64,000 bases of DNA from Methylobacterium radiodurans (GCF_003173735.1 NZ_CP029551.1:5347001-5411000); one strand, 5' to 3'; positions 25,409-39,730 are shown, counted from the first letter of the stretch. Numbers and translations are program-made. The notes: generated by a model from the sequence alone, not told the origin.

Positions 25409-26794
25409 ATGACGCGCAGCAGGCGTAGCCGGATCGGCGGCATCCTCTCCGCCCTGTTCCTGGCCGGCACGATCCTTCCGTTCGGCGGCGCTCCGGTGCG
25501 CGCGCAGTGGGGCGACAGCTACGACGCGCCCGACTACGCGCCGCGACGCCGCTCCCGCGACGCCTACTATAGCCGCGAGGATGTCTACCGCCCCCCCCCG
25601 CGCCGCTACGCCCCGCCCCAGGAGGCGCAGCGCCAGTTCTACTGGCCGTGGGAGGACCGTCCGCAACCGCAGGCGCAGCCTCCCGCCGCTGAGCCGACCT
25701 ACCGCCGCCCGCGGCCCCGCGCCCCTGAGGGAAGCCGATCCGCCGAGGGCAGCCGGCCGGTGGTGAAACGGCAGACGCGGCCCGCCACCGCGCCGCCGCC
25801 GAAGCCAGCCGTCGCCAAGACCGAGCCCAACGTCCAGATCGCGGTGTTCGGCGACTCGCTCGCCGATCATCTCAGCCGCGGCCTCGACGACGTGTTCGAG
25901 GACAACGCCGACGTTGCGGTGATCGACCGGGCCAGGGGCGACAGTGGCCTCGTGCGCCGGGACGTGGTCGACTGGCCGAAGGCGGCTGAGGATTATCTGA
26001 AGAGCAATCCGAAGGTCGCCTACGCGGTGGTGATGCTGGGCGCCAACGACCGGCAGGCGATCCGCGAGGGCGAGGAGAGCTTCGAGCCGCTGAGCGAGCG
26101 CTGGCGCGAGATCTACCGCGCCCGCGCCGCGGCGCTCGTGACGGTGTTCCGCGGCCGCAAGCTGCCGCTGATCTGGGTGAGCGCGCCACCGATGCGCAGC
26201 GAGAGCCTGACCCGGGATCTCGCCGCGATCAACGACATCGTCCGCGAGGTGGTGCAGCGCGAGGGGGGGATCTGGGTCGATGTCTGGCCGGGCTTCGTGG
26301 ACGATCGGAACCGCTACACCGTGTCGGGTCCCGATCTCGAAGGCCAGACGGCGAAGCTGCGCACCTCCGACGGCGTGCATTTCACCCATGCGGGCGCGCG
26401 CAAGCTCGCCCACTTCGTCGATGTGGAGCTGAAGCGCCTGATGGGCAGCGCGGCGCCGGCGCCGGAGGCGCCCGCCGCCGTTTCGGCCGCACCCAGCCCC
26501 GGCCTCGACGGCAGCCCGGCCAAGCTTGACGACGTGGCAACGATCGACCGCCAGATCACCGCGATGCTGCCGAGCCTGCCCGAGCCGCCCGGCATTCCGG
26601 CCCTGCCGGTGAAGCCTGCCGCTGGCCCCGTGGTGCCGCTCGGCCGCGCCGAGATCTCGCCGGGCGGCGCGCTGATCAGCGGTCGCCCGCAGGACGGCGA
26701 CCCCTCGGGCAACGTCGACCGCGCCCTCCAGCGCGGCGCCGCCCCCCTGCCGCAGCCGGGCCGGGCCGACGATTTCCGCTGGCCGCCGGGCTGA
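25409..26794 (+). CDS. DUF459 SGNH/GDSL-like exported protein
   Basis: 461 residues. The start is fixed by a near-perfect AAGGAGG seven bases before the ATG. A basic signal peptide is cleaved near residue 32 (APVRAQ), and residues 33-140 are a Tyr/Arg/Pro-rich disordered region. The SGNH domain has VFGDSLADHL (Ser near 148), LGANDRQ (Asn near 212) and SDGVHFTHAG (Asp and His near 321-324), so the full catalytic set is present. Residues 345-461 are again Pro/Ala-rich and probably disordered. The family is found in Rhizobiales; its role in the envelope is unknown. Confidence 0.87.
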   Translation: MTRSRRSRIGGILSALFLAGTILPFGGAPVRAQWGDSYDAPDYAPRRRSRDAYYSREDVYRPPPRRYAPPQEAQRQFYWPWEDRPQPQAQPPAAEPTYRRPRPRAPEGSRSAEGSRPVVKRQTRPATAPPPKPAVAKTEPNVQIAVFGDSLADHLSRGLDDVFEDNADVAVIDRARGDSGLVRRDVVDWPKAAEDYLKSNPKVAYAVVMLGANDRQAIREGEESFEPLSERWREIYRARAAALVTVFRGRKLPLIWVSAPPMRSESLTRDLAAINDIVREVVQREGGIWVDVWPGFVDDRNRYTVSGPDLEGQTAKLRTSDGVHFTHAGARKLAHFVDVELKRLMGSAAPAPEAPAAVSAAPSPGLDGSPAKLDDVATIDRQITAMLPSLPEPPGIPALPVKPAAGPVVPLGRAEISPGGALISGRPQDGDPSGNVDRALQRGAAPLPQPGRADDFRWPPG

Positions 26795-26800
26795 AGTCCC

Positions 26801-26941
26801 GGTTTCGAAAGGCCTGCGGCCTTTCGCGGGTGCAGGGTGGAACCCTGCTCTTGAAAGCTCCGCCCCGGCTCTACCGGGGCGGAGCTTTCAATCCCGGGGC
26901 TGCGCGCCCCGGGACCCCGCCAAAGGGCCTGAAGGCCCTTT
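26801..26941. repeat. Multi-hairpin intergenic repeat, family 1, copy A
   Basis: Five perfect hairpins in a row fill the tail-to-tail gap between the DUF459 gene and gltD: 26806-26826 (9-bp stem), 26832-26848 (7 bp), 26852-26890 (17 bp, loop CTCTA), 26893-26913 (8 bp), then linker ACCCCGCC, then 26922-26941 (8 bp). Four of the five have counterparts in inverted orientation at 57165-57269, with compensatory differences in the stems. It probably acts at least as a bidirectional terminator. Confidence 0.85.
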
Positions 26942-26955
26942 GAAATCCCCGAAAC

Positions 26956-28389
26956 CTACCGCGGCAGGATGGTCGCGCCCATCAGGTGCTCGTCGATGGC
27001 GCGGGCGGCCTGACGGCCCTCGCGGATCGCCCAGACGATCAGCGACTGACCCCGGCGCATGTCGCCCGCCGCCCAGACCTTCGGGTCGGAGGTGCGGTAG
27101 TCCTCATCGTTCGCATCGATGTTGCCGCGCTTCGTCATCGCGACACCGGACTGCTCCAGCAGGCCCTTCTGGACTGAGCCCGCGAAGCCGATCGCCATGA
27201 AGACGAGGTCGGCCGGCAGGACGAACTCGGTGCCCGGGATCGGCTGGCGCTTCTCGTCCACGCGGGCGCAGACCACGCCGGTAACGCGGCCCTTCTTGTT
27301 GGCCTCCAGCCGCAGGGTCGCGGCCTGGAACTCGCGCTCGGCGCCCTCGGCTTGGCTGGACGAGGTCCGCATCTTGGTCGGCCAATAGGGCCACACGGAC
27401 AGCTTGTCCTCGCGCTCCGGCGGGCGCGGCCGGATGTCGAGCTGCGTCACCGAGAGGGCGCCCTGGCGGAAGGCGGTGCCGACGCAGTCCGAGGCCGTGT
27501 CGCCACCGCCGATGACGACGACGTTCTTGCCGGCCGCGACGATCGGCGGCTCGCCATTGCCGGGCATCGGCTCGGCGGCCACGCGCCGGTTCGACTGGAC
27601 GAGGTAGGGCATCGCGTAGTGCACGCCCTCCAGATCCTGGTTCGGCAGCTGCGGATTGCGCGGATCCTCGGCGCCGCCGCAGAACATCACCGCGTCGAAC
27701 TCGGCCTTCAGCTCCTCGACGGATTTCGTCACGCCGATGTTCTGGTTGTAGTGGAAGACGACGCCCTCGGCCTCCATCTGCTTCACGCGCCGGTCGATGT
27801 GACGCTTCTCCATCTTGAAGTCCGGGATGCCGTAGCGGAGCAGACCGCCTGCCTTCGGCTCGCGCTCGAAGACGTGGACGTCGTGGCCCACCCGGGCGAG
27901 CTGCTGGGCGGCGGCCATGCCCGCCGGGCCCGAGCCCACGATCGCCACGCGCTTGCCGGTGCGGGTCTCGGCCGGCTCGGGCTTGACCCAGCCCATGTTC
28001 CAGGCCCGGTCGGCGATGGCCTGCTCGATCGTCTTGATGGCGACCGGCTGGTTCTCGAGGTTCAGCGTGCAGGCCTCCTCGCAGGGGGCGGGGCAGACGC
28101 GGCCGGTGAATTCGGGGAAGTTGTTGGTCGAGTGCAGGTTGCGCGCGGCCTCCTCCCAGTCCGACTGGAAGACGAGGTCGTTCCAGTCCGGGATCTGGTT
28201 GTGCACCGGGCAGCCCGTCGGACCGTGGCAGAACGGGATGCCGCAATCCATGCAGCGTGCCGCCTGCTTGGTGAGATCGTGCTCGTCGAGCGGCAGCGTG
28301 AACTCGCGGAAGTGCCGGATCCGGTCGGCGGCGAGCTGGTACTTCTGCTCCTGCCGGTCGAATTCGAGGAAGCCTGTGATCTTGCCCAT
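26956..28389 (-). CDS. gltD: Glutamate synthase (NADPH) small subunit
   Basis: 477 residues. The beta subunit of GOGAT takes electrons from NADPH and passes them to the large subunit. The N-terminal Fe-S domain has [19 protein letters not shown] and [12 protein letters not shown] (Cys ligands of two 4Fe-4S clusters). FAD site [19 protein letters not shown] site [13 protein letters not shown], and C-terminal ATG-like motif [23 protein letters not shown] are all present. The gene follows gltB by 103 bp with a hairpin between. Confidence 0.96.
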   Translation of the reverse strand: MGKITGFLEFDRQEQKYQLAADRIRHFREFTLPLDEHDLTKQAARCMDCGIPFCHGPTGCPVHNQIPDWNDLVFQSDWEEAARNLHSTNNFPEFTGRVCPAPCEEACTLNLENQPVAIKTIEQAIADRAWNMGWVKPEPAETRTGKRVAIVGSGPAGMAAAQQLARVGHDVHVFEREPKAGGLLRYGIPDFKMEKRHIDRRVKQMEAEGVVFHYNQNIGVTKSVEELKAEFDAVMFCGGAEDPRNPQLPNQDLEGVHYAMPYLVQSNRRVAAEPMPGNGEPPIVAAGKNVVVIGGGDTASDCVGTAFRQGALSVTQLDIRPRPPEREDKLSVWPYWPTKMRTSSSQAEGAEREFQAATLRLEANKKGRVTGVVCARVDEKRQPIPGTEFVLPADLVFMAIGFAGSVQKGLLEQSGVAMTKRGNIDANDEDYRTSDPKVWAAGDMRRGQSLIVWAIREGRQAARAIDEHLMGATILPR

Positions 28390-28456
28390 CGGTCAGCCCC
28401 TGGGCTCGCGCGTCTCCCGACTGCGCCGCCCGCATCGTCCATTATCCTGAGTGCTT

Positions 28457-28480
28457 GACCGGGCGGCTGACCGCCCGGTC
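28457..28480 (-). terminator. Intercistronic hairpin between gltB and gltD
   Basis: Arms GACCGGGCGG and CCGCCCGGTC (10 bp, perfect) with loop CTGA, 12 bp beyond the gltB stop. No T-run follows on the minus strand. It could attenuate read-through into gltD or stabilise the gltB message. Confidence 0.5.
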
Positions 28481-28492
28481 GTCTGGCGATGC

Positions 28493-33187
<4,695 letters not shown>

Positions 33188-33874
33188 GCCCTGATCTTCC
33201 ATCCCGCTCGATCCGACTGTCCAGGCGATACAGCCCGGACGCCAGCATGTTTCATGCCCGAACATCAGCCGATGTCGGACCTGTCAATTCGTCTCGTCGG
33301 GGTAGACCGGTTCTTCCCTGAGGAAGCGCCCGCCGACCCGCGGGCTCGCCACCAGCCCGTCTTCAGCCGGCGTGGGCCCGGATCGCCGGAGCGGCGATCG
33401 GCTTGCGAATGTGTTTCGACGTCGCGACGCGCACGTGACCAACATCCTTGCCCAGGAGATGGGCACCCAGGAGGCGCCCACCGACAAATGGGACAGTCCT
33501 ACTGTCCTAAAAACACAAACTGACAGATTCCAATCGTTCCAGCAAGAGGGGTGCGCTTTGTCACGCTTGCCCCCTTGCCGCAGGCGCGGGTCTGCCCAGG
33601 CCAGCCTAGCCAGCGGCGGGTCTTAGGAGTCGGAAGCGCGTGTGCCGGCCGTGCTGACCAACCGAGACGCGCTCCCAGATCCCACGCCCCGCATTCTCGC
33701 CCGAATCGGATGGTTAACGAAACCTTGCCGAGCACAAGCGGCATGCGGGGCAACGACCCTGTGGGCACGGGCCCTGGACCCTATCCGACGGTCCGGGGCC
33801 GTGCCGGTTGAACGGATCCGCCGGTCGAACGGATTCGCCGGCCCGGCAGAGCGTGAGACGAGATCGAGACGCGC
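33188..33874. other. Long non-coding divergent region upstream of gltB
   Basis: 687 bp without a gene I can support. Short open frames exist but need TTG starts or lack third-position GC bias. The stretch 33480-33545 is clearly less GC-rich than its surroundings and carries a dyad (33491-33507). The region must hold the promoters of gltB (minus) and of the exported-protein gene (plus). I found no sigma-54 type GG-N10-GC element that I would defend, nor a riboswitch fold. Confidence 0.6.
33491..33507. promoter_or_regulatory. Seven-base dyad in the gltB upstream region
   Basis: GGACAGT-CCT-ACTGTCC, followed by an A-rich stretch (TAAAAACACAAAC). Symmetry and low-GC surroundings fit an operator or promoter region, about 300 bp before the gltB start. 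The binding protein is unknown. Confidence 0.35.
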
Positions 33875-34870
33875 ATGCAGACGAGTCCGAGAAGCGGCAC
33901 AGACCGTCGTTCCACCCGACGCCGGCTCAGGGCGGGCCTGCGCCTCGTCTCGGCCGCCTGCGCCCTGCTGGCCGGATCGGCCTTCTCGGCACAAGCTCAA
34001 TACGTCTTCGAGGACGAGATCCTGCCGCCGCGCGCGGTGGTCTGGCGCCTGAGCGACCGCGGCTTCACCGGCATCGCCCGCCCGCGCTTCGACGGCCGCG
34101 CCTACGTCGTGGAGGCCTTCGACCCGCGCGGCGACCGGGTCCGCCTCGTCGTCGCGCCCGATAGCGGCGCGATCGTCGGGCGCCAAAGACTCGAGCCGCC
34201 GCTGATCGTCGGGCGCCTCGCGCGGCCGATGCCCGGCTACGGCTGGACCGAGGAGGATTACGGCGCGGCCCGCAGACCGTCGCGAGGCGAGGAGACGGGC
34301 GGCCTCGTGCCGCCGGGCCGCATCCCGATGCCGGACGAGCGCGGTGCCTACGCGGCGCGCCCGCTGCCGTCCGTCCCGCCGCGCGCCCACGAACCCAGCC
34401 GCCGGGACGCCGCCCGCGAGGCCTCGGTGGCCGATCCGGCCGGCAACCCGCTCGGGCTGAATCCGGACGCGGCCGGCCGCCAGACCGCCCCGCGCCGGAG
34501 CGCCCGCCCCGCCCCACCCGGCGAGAAGGCCGCGAGCCCTCGGCTCTCCGACGTGAAGCCGCCCGAGAAGCCGACCGCCCGCCTCAGCCCCGAAGTCCCG
34601 CGGCCGGCGGAGGCACCGAAGCCGGAAGCTCCGAGAACCGAGACGGCCAAGGTCGATCCGGCCGTCGATCCGAAGGCGGACGCGCCGAAGGGACCGGCAA
34701 TGCCGGCCGCGCAGACGCCCGCGCCGAGAACGGCCGATCTCAAGCCAGCCGACAAGCCGGCCGATCCGGGCTGGAAGGATCCGCCGGAGGCCAAGCGCAA
34801 CGTGCGGGTCATCGGCGGCGCCACGATCGTACCGGGCACCACCGACAAGGACGGCGCGACCGGGAACTGA
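33875..34870 (+). CDS. Exported protein with PepSY-like N-terminal part and Pro-rich tail
   Basis: 331 residues, family not certain. A twin-Arg-rich N-terminus (RRSTRRRLRAG) and hydrophobic stretch end at SAQAQ (cleavage near residue 42). Residues 45-110 (LPPRAVVWRLSDRGFTGIARPRFDGRAYVVEAFDPRGDRVRLVVAPDSGAIVGRQRL) resemble a PepSY-type beta-alpha domain. Residues about 150-320 are Pro/Ala/Lys/Glu-rich with repeated PKxEAPR and KPADKPAD-like segments, probably disordered and spanning the periplasm. Its partner or role is unknown. It is convergent with fdhD (10 bp). Confidence 0.7.
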   Translation: MQTSPRSGTDRRSTRRRLRAGLRLVSAACALLAGSAFSAQAQYVFEDEILPPRAVVWRLSDRGFTGIARPRFDGRAYVVEAFDPRGDRVRLVVAPDSGAIVGRQRLEPPLIVGRLARPMPGYGWTEEDYGAARRPSRGEETGGLVPPGRIPMPDERGAYAARPLPSVPPRAHEPSRRDAAREASVADPAGNPLGLNPDAAGRQTAPRRSARPAPPGEKAASPRLSDVKPPEKPTARLSPEVPRPAEAPKPEAPRTETAKVDPAVDPKADAPKGPAMPAAQTPAPRTADLKPADKPADPGWKDPPEAKRNVRVIGGATIVPGTTDKDGATGN

Positions 34871-34880
34871 GGGACAGCCC

Positions 34881-35726
34881 TCAGCCCGACATCACAAGGC
34901 GCTCGCCGCCGCAGAACACCGTCAGCGTGTCCGAGCGCGCGATGGCGCAGAGAGTCATGTCGTGCTCGCGCGCGCGGGCCAGTGCCAGGGAAGTTGGGGC
35001 CGAGATCGCCACGATCACGGCGGCGCCGAGCCGAGCGGCCTTCTCCACCATCTCGAACGAGCAGCGGCTGGTGATCACCGCGAAGCCCGTCGCCGGGTCG
35101 CGGCCCGAGCGCATGAGCGCACCGACCAGCTTGTCGAGGGCATTGTGGCGGCCGACATCCTCGCGCACCGCGACGAGCGTGCCGTCGAGATCCGCCCAGG
35201 CGGCGGCGTGTACCGCCCGGGTCTCGTGGTTGAGGACCTGCGCGTCCGAGAGCGCCGATAGGGCCCGCTCGATCGCCGCGACCGTGACACGGATCGCGGG
35301 CGCCTCGCGCATGTCGGCGCTCGGCAGCGAGGCCAGATCCTCGATCCCGCAGACGCCGCAGCCGGTGCGCCCGCTGAGCGCGCGCTTGCGAGCGAGGTGC
35401 TCGCGGAGCCTCCCGGGCGCGAGATCCACCAGCAGGCGCAGCCCCTCGGCCCCGCTCTCCAGCGTCACGCCCCGGATCTCCTCGGCGGCCTCGATGATCC
35501 CCTCCGTCAGGCTGAAGCCGTAGGCGAAGTCCTCGAGGTCGGACGGCGTCGTCATCATGACCGCGTAGGGCACGCTGCCGTAGACGAGGTTGACCGGAGT
35601 CTCGACGGCGAGCGCCCGACTGTCCGCCCGTGGCTCGGCCTCTCGGTAGGCGACGACCCGCGTGGGCACCCGGACGGCGGGCTCCGGAAGAGGCGATCCG
35701 TTCTCCGCGACATCGTGCCCAGGCAT
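34881..35726 (-). CDS. fdhD: Formate dehydrogenase accessory sulfurtransferase
   Basis: 281 residues. Transfers sulfur to the molybdenum or tungsten cofactor of formate dehydrogenases, needed for their activity. The functional CxxC is at Cys123 and Cys126 in GRTGCGVCGIEDL. Other family stretches: VNLVYGSVPYAVMMTTPSDLEDFAYGFSLTEGII and REDVGRHNALDKLVGALM. The ATG is at 35726. No fdh structural gene is nearby, so it serves enzymes encoded elsewhere, which fits a methylotroph. Confidence 0.94.
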   Translation of the reverse strand: MPGHDVAENGSPLPEPAVRVPTRVVAYREAEPRADSRALAVETPVNLVYGSVPYAVMMTTPSDLEDFAYGFSLTEGIIEAAEEIRGVTLESGAEGLRLLVDLAPGRLREHLARKRALSGRTGCGVCGIEDLASLPSADMREAPAIRVTVAAIERALSALSDAQVLNHETRAVHAAAWADLDGTLVAVREDVGRHNALDKLVGALMRSGRDPATGFAVITSRCSFEMVEKAARLGAAVIVAISAPTSLALARAREHDMTLCAIARSDTLTVFCGGERLVMSG

Positions 35727-35766
35727 CGGTATCCTGCAGGTTATTGCAGCCTCAACGGCGATCGAG

Positions 35767-35796
35767 CCTGTCTCCTACACCGCGGTGGGAGACAGG
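35767..35796. promoter_or_regulatory. Nested palindrome between fdhD and coxB
   Basis: Outer arms CCTGTCTCC and GGAGACAGG (9 bp, perfect) enclose the inner perfect palindrome CACCGCGGTG. It lies 41 bp before the fdhD start and about 220 bp before coxB. The shape suits an operator for a dimeric regulator of fdhD; an RNA hairpin is the alternative. Confidence 0.4.
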
Positions 35797-36019
35797 TCAC
35801 AGGGCAGAAACATGGCGCCGGGACGGCAGGAAAGCGCGCGATAAAGCGCGCGATGCGACGCTTGTACGGTTGCGCCTTGCACGCCCATGTGGTCTGACAC
35901 CGCGATCGGACACCCCGGCCTCACGGCCGTCGGGACCGCGAGATCGGTTGCGCGTAGCCCCGGAGATAGGGCGCCGCGCGGCCAAGAAGAAGAGTCTCCG
36001 AGGGAGCTAAGGGAGCCAC

Positions 36020-36859
36020 ATGCGGACGGCGCGGACGAAAACACCATTCTTGTCAGGGGTGGCCGGGCTCGGCGCGCTCCTCGTGACGTCCTCCCAGACC
36101 TTCGCCGCGGGTATCGGCCAGCCGGTGCCGTGGCAGATGGACCGTCAGGTCGCGGTCACAGAGAACGCGCGCGACATCCACGCCTTCGAGCACTGGATGC
36201 ACTGGCTCTCGCTCGGCATCTCGCTCTTCGTCCTGGGGCTGATCCTCTGGTGCATCTTCCGCTTCGGCGAGAAGCGGAACCCGACACCCTCGAAGACGAC
36301 CCACAACACCGCGATCGAGATCGCCTGGACCATCGTCCCGGTGCTCATCCTCGTCGCGGTCGCGATCCCCTCGTTCCGCCTGCTGCGCACGCAGCTCTCG
36401 GATCCGAAGGCCGACGTGATGATCAAGGTGATCGGTCACGCCTGGTACTGGTCCTACGAGTACCCGCAGACCGACCAGGGCGGCGGCTTCACCTTCGACG
36501 CCAACCTCGACGAGGACAAGCAGCCGAAGCTGCTCGCCACCGACAACGACATGGTCGTGCCGGTGAACAAGGTGGTGAAGATCCAGGTCACCTCGACCGA
36601 CGTGCTGCACTCCTGGGCGCTGCCGTCCTTCGGCTTCAAGATCGACGCGATCACGGGCCGCCTGAACCAGGCCTGGTTCAAGGCCGACAAGGAGGGCACC
36701 TACCACGGCCAGTGCTCCGAGCTCTGCGGCCAGCGCCACGCCTACATGCCCATCACCGTGCGTGTGGTGAGCGAGGAGGCCTACGCCCAGTGGCTCACCG
36801 AGGCGAAGACGAAGTACGCACGCCTCGACGACGGCTCGAAGCTCGCCGACGCGCGCTGA
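36020..36859 (+). CDS. coxB: Cytochrome c oxidase subunit II
   Basis: 279 residues. Holds the CuA centre that accepts electrons from cytochrome c. Signal peptide (1-32), two membrane helices (about 68-90 and 110-130), then a periplasmic cupredoxin domain with the aromatic YWSYEYP-type patch and CuA motif C232-SEL-C236-GQRH240 followed by Met244. Ribosome site AAGGGAG precedes the ATG. First gene of the cox block. Confidence 0.96.
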   Translation: MRTARTKTPFLSGVAGLGALLVTSSQTFAAGIGQPVPWQMDRQVAVTENARDIHAFEHWMHWLSLGISLFVLGLILWCIFRFGEKRNPTPSKTTHNTAIEIAWTIVPVLILVAVAIPSFRLLRTQLSDPKADVMIKVIGHAWYWSYEYPQTDQGGGFTFDANLDEDKQPKLLATDNDMVVPVNKVVKIQVTSTDVLHSWALPSFGFKIDAITGRLNQAWFKADKEGTYHGQCSELCGQRHAYMPITVRVVSEEAYAQWLTEAKTKYARLDDGSKLADAR

Positions 36860-36869
36860 CCGCCTTTCC

Positions 36870-36899
36870 CGGGCCGGCGCCCCTCAAGGCCCCGGCCCG
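36870..36899 (+). terminator. Hairpin between coxB and coxA
   Basis: Arms CGGGCCGG and CCGGCCCG, 11 bp after the coxB stop, with no T-run. Since coxA is just downstream, it is more likely an mRNA-stability or processing element than a true terminator. Confidence 0.4.
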
Positions 36900-36945
36900 A
36901 TAGCCGCGACACAATCAGAGAGAAACGCACAGGGCTCTTCGATCC

Positions 36946-38574
36946 ATGGCAACAGCCACCGCACACGGGGCGCATGACGCCCACGACGACCACAAGCCGA
37001 GCTTCTTCGCCCGCTGGTTCCTCTCCACGAACCACAAGGACATCGGCACGCTCTACCTGCTCTTCGCCTTCTGCGCGGGCATGGTCGGCGCGTTCCTCTC
37101 CTTCGGCATCCGCATGGAGATGGAGGAGCCCGGGCTGCAGTACTTCTCCAACCCGGCCACCTACAACGTGTTCGTGACCGGCCACGGCCTCATCATGGTG
37201 TTCTTCATGGTGATGCCGGCGCTGATCGGCGGCTTCGGCAACTGGTTCGTGCCCCTCATGATCGGCGCGCCCGACATGGCGTTCCCGCGCATGAACAACA
37301 TCTCGTTCTGGCTGACCTTCGCGGGCTTCCTGAGCCTCGTCTGCTCCCTCTTCGTCGAGGGCGCACCGGGCGCGCAGGGCGCGGGCACCGGCTGGACCGT
37401 CTACCCGCCGCTCTCGGCCGCGGGCCATCCGGGTCCCGCCGTCGACTTCGCGATCTTCGCCCTGCACCTCTCGGGCGCGGGCTCGATCCTCGGCGCGATC
37501 AACTTCATCACCACCATCCTGAACATGCGCGCCCCCGGCATGACGCTGCACAAGATGCCGCTCTTCGCCTGGGCCGAGCTCGTCACCGCGTTCCTCCTGC
37601 TCCTGTCGCTCCCGGTTCTCGCCGGCGCGATCACGATGCTGCTCACCGACCGCAACTTCGGCACGACCTTCTTCGACCCCGCCGGCGGCGGTGACCCGAT
37701 CCTCTGGCAGCACCTGTTCTGGTTCTTCGGTCACCCCGAAGTCTACATCATGATCCTGCCGGCCTTCGGCATCGTCTCGCACATCATCGCCACGTTCTCG
37801 CGCAAGCCGGTCTTCGGCTACCTCGCGATGGCCTACGCGATGGTCGCGATCGGCGTCGTCGGCTTCGTCGTGTGGGCCCACCACATGTACACGGTCGGCC
37901 TCTCGCTCCAGACGCAGTCCTACTTCGTGTTCGCCACGATGGTGATCGCGGTGCCGACGGGCGTGAAGATCTTCTCGTGGATCGCCACGATGTGGGGCGG
38001 CTCCATCCGCTTCACAGCCGCGATGCACTGGGCGATCGGCTTCATCTTCTTGTTCACCGTCGGCGGTGTCACCGGCGTCGTGCTGGCGAACTCGTCGATC
38101 GACAAGTACCTGCACGACACCTACTACGTCGTGGCGCACTTCCACTACGTGCTCTCGCTCGGTGCCGTGTTCATCATCTTCGCCGGTGTCTACTACTGGT
38201 TCCCGAAGATGACTGGCCGCATCATCCCCGAATGGGCCGGCAAGCTGCACTTCTGGCTGGCCTTCATCGGCGCGAACGTCCTGTTCTTCCCGATGCACTT
38301 CCTGGGTCTGGCCGGCATGCCGCGTCGTTACGCCGACTACCCGGAGGCGTTCGCGGGCTGGCACAAGGTCTCGACCTACGGCGGCCACATCTTCGCGCTC
38401 GGCATGTTCGTGTTCGTGATCGGCGTGGTCCTGGCCTTCCGCTCGAAGGTGCGCGCCGCGGACAACCCGTGGGGCGAGGGTGCGACGACGCTGGAATGGA
38501 CCCTGTCGTCGCCGCCGCCCTTCCACCAGTTCGAGACCCTGCCCCGTATCGCGGACGAGCCGGGTCACCACTGA
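36946..38574 (+). CDS. coxA: Cytochrome c oxidase subunit I
   Basis: 542 residues, twelve membrane helices. Catalytic core of the aa3-type proton pump. Low-spin heme ligand in [12 protein letters not shown], CuB and cross-linked Tyr motif [11 protein letters not shown] with the D-channel Glu (A1-type oxidase), K-channel Lys in [10 protein letters not shown], and the heme ligands of [17 protein letters not shown]. All key residues are present. A hairpin follows the stop. Confidence 0.98.
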   Translation: MATATAHGAHDAHDDHKPSFFARWFLSTNHKDIGTLYLLFAFCAGMVGAFLSFGIRMEMEEPGLQYFSNPATYNVFVTGHGLIMVFFMVMPALIGGFGNWFVPLMIGAPDMAFPRMNNISFWLTFAGFLSLVCSLFVEGAPGAQGAGTGWTVYPPLSAAGHPGPAVDFAIFALHLSGAGSILGAINFITTILNMRAPGMTLHKMPLFAWAELVTAFLLLLSLPVLAGAITMLLTDRNFGTTFFDPAGGGDPILWQHLFWFFGHPEVYIMILPAFGIVSHIIATFSRKPVFGYLAMAYAMVAIGVVGFVVWAHHMYTVGLSLQTQSYFVFATMVIAVPTGVKIFSWIATMWGGSIRFTAAMHWAIGFIFLFTVGGVTGVVLANSSIDKYLHDTYYVVAHFHYVLSLGAVFIIFAGVYYWFPKMTGRIIPEWAGKLHFWLAFIGANVLFFPMHFLGLAGMPRRYADYPEAFAGWHKVSTYGGHIFALGMFVFVIGVVLAFRSKVRAADNPWGEGATTLEWTLSSPPPFHQFETLPRIADEPGHH

Positions 38575-38581
38575 GGACGAG

Positions 38582-38608
38582 CGGGTCCGGGAGACTCTCC
38601 CGGACCCG
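38582..38608 (+). terminator. Hairpin after coxA
   Basis: Twelve-base arms CGGGTCCGGGAG and CTCCCGGACCCG pair perfectly around a three-base loop, 7 bp after the coxA stop. There is no T-run, so it may serve as a processing or partial stop point before ctaB. Confidence 0.5.
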
Positions 38609-38767
38609 GCGGGGACCGCCGCGGCGGCCCCCGCCCTTCCCCGGACGCCGCCGCGGCGTCCCGGAAAGGGCGAGATCACCGGCCGGGGCCGCATCGGGCC
38701 CGCGAGCCTGGAATTCTTCCGTTTCGCCTTTACCGCCGCCATGAGGGCCGGCGCGCCAGAGCCAGTG

Positions 38768-39724
38768 ATGTCGATGACGAGTCTGACCAACGCACTTCCC
38801 GCCGAGCGCGAGACCTTCGCGCCCGCCGTCGGCGGCGACGTTCCGGACTACTTCGCCCTGCTCAAGCCGCGGGTGATGGTGCTGGTGATCTTCACCGCGC
38901 TCGTCGGCATGGTGGTCTCGCCGCACGGCCACGTCTCTCCGGTGATCGGGGCGATCTCGCTCCTGATGATCGCGATCGGCGCGGGCGCCTCGGGCTGCCT
39001 CAACATGTGGTGGGACGCCGACATCGACGCGGTGATGACCCGCACCGCCAAGCGGCCGATCCCGGACGGCCGCATCCGCCCGAACGAGGCGCTGGCCTTC
39101 GGCCTGTTCCTCTCGGTCGCCTCGACGCTGGTCCTCGGGCTCGCGGCGAACTGGCTGGCGGCGGGGCTCCTCGCCTTCACCATCGTGTTCTACGCGGTGA
39201 TCTACTCGATGTGGCTGAAGCGGGCGACCGCGCAGAACATCGTCATCGGCGGCGCGGCGGGCGCCCTGCCCCCGGTGATCGGGCAGGCGGTGGTGACGGG
39301 CTCGGTCGGCATCGAGTCGCTCGTGCTGTTTGCCATCATCTTCATTTGGACGCCGCCGCATTTCTGGGCGCTCGCCCTCGTCAAGGCCGGCGAGTACGCC
39401 AAGGCCGGCATCCCGATGATGCCGAACGTGGCCGGGCCGGATTCCACCCGCCGCCAGATCGTCTGGTACACGGTGCTGCTCGCGCCGCTCGGCCTCGTGC
39501 CGGTGGTCCTCGGCTTCGGCGGCCTGCTCTACGCGGTGATCGGCGTGCTCGGCGGCCTCGGCATGCTGGCCTTCAGCGTGCAGGTGCTGCGCAACCGCGA
39601 GGGCGAGGCGGAGAAGCGCGCCGCCATGGGAATGTTCGGCTTCTCGATCCTCTACCTCTTCCTGCTCTTCGCCGCGCTCCTCGCCGAGCAAAGCCTGGGG
39701 CTGTTCCGGCCGCTGGTGGCCTGA
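38768..39724 (+). CDS. ctaB: Protoheme IX farnesyltransferase (heme O synthase)
   Basis: About 318 residues, a UbiA-type polytopic membrane prenyltransferase making heme O on the way to heme A. Asp-rich prenyl-PP motif [19 protein letters not shown], second motif [27 protein letters not shown], and [29 protein letters not shown] choose the ATG at 38768; ATGs at 38774 and 38741 are alternatives, none with a strong ribosome site. Confidence 0.95.
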   Translation: MSMTSLTNALPAERETFAPAVGGDVPDYFALLKPRVMVLVIFTALVGMVVSPHGHVSPVIGAISLLMIAIGAGASGCLNMWWDADIDAVMTRTAKRPIPDGRIRPNEALAFGLFLSVASTLVLGLAANWLAAGLLAFTIVFYAVIYSMWLKRATAQNIVIGGAAGALPPVIGQAVVTGSVGIESLVLFAIIFIWTPPHFWALALVKAGEYAKAGIPMMPNVAGPDSTRRQIVWYTVLLAPLGLVPVVLGFGGLLYAVIGVLGGLGMLAFSVQVLRNREGEAEKRAAMGMFGFSILYLFLLFAALLAEQSLGLFRPLVA

Positions 39725-39730
39725 TCGTTC

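Noticed and set aside
33284..33487. 67-codon minus-strand frame upstream of gltB
   Set aside because: Needs a TTG start without a Shine-Dalgarno and has no recognisable feature.
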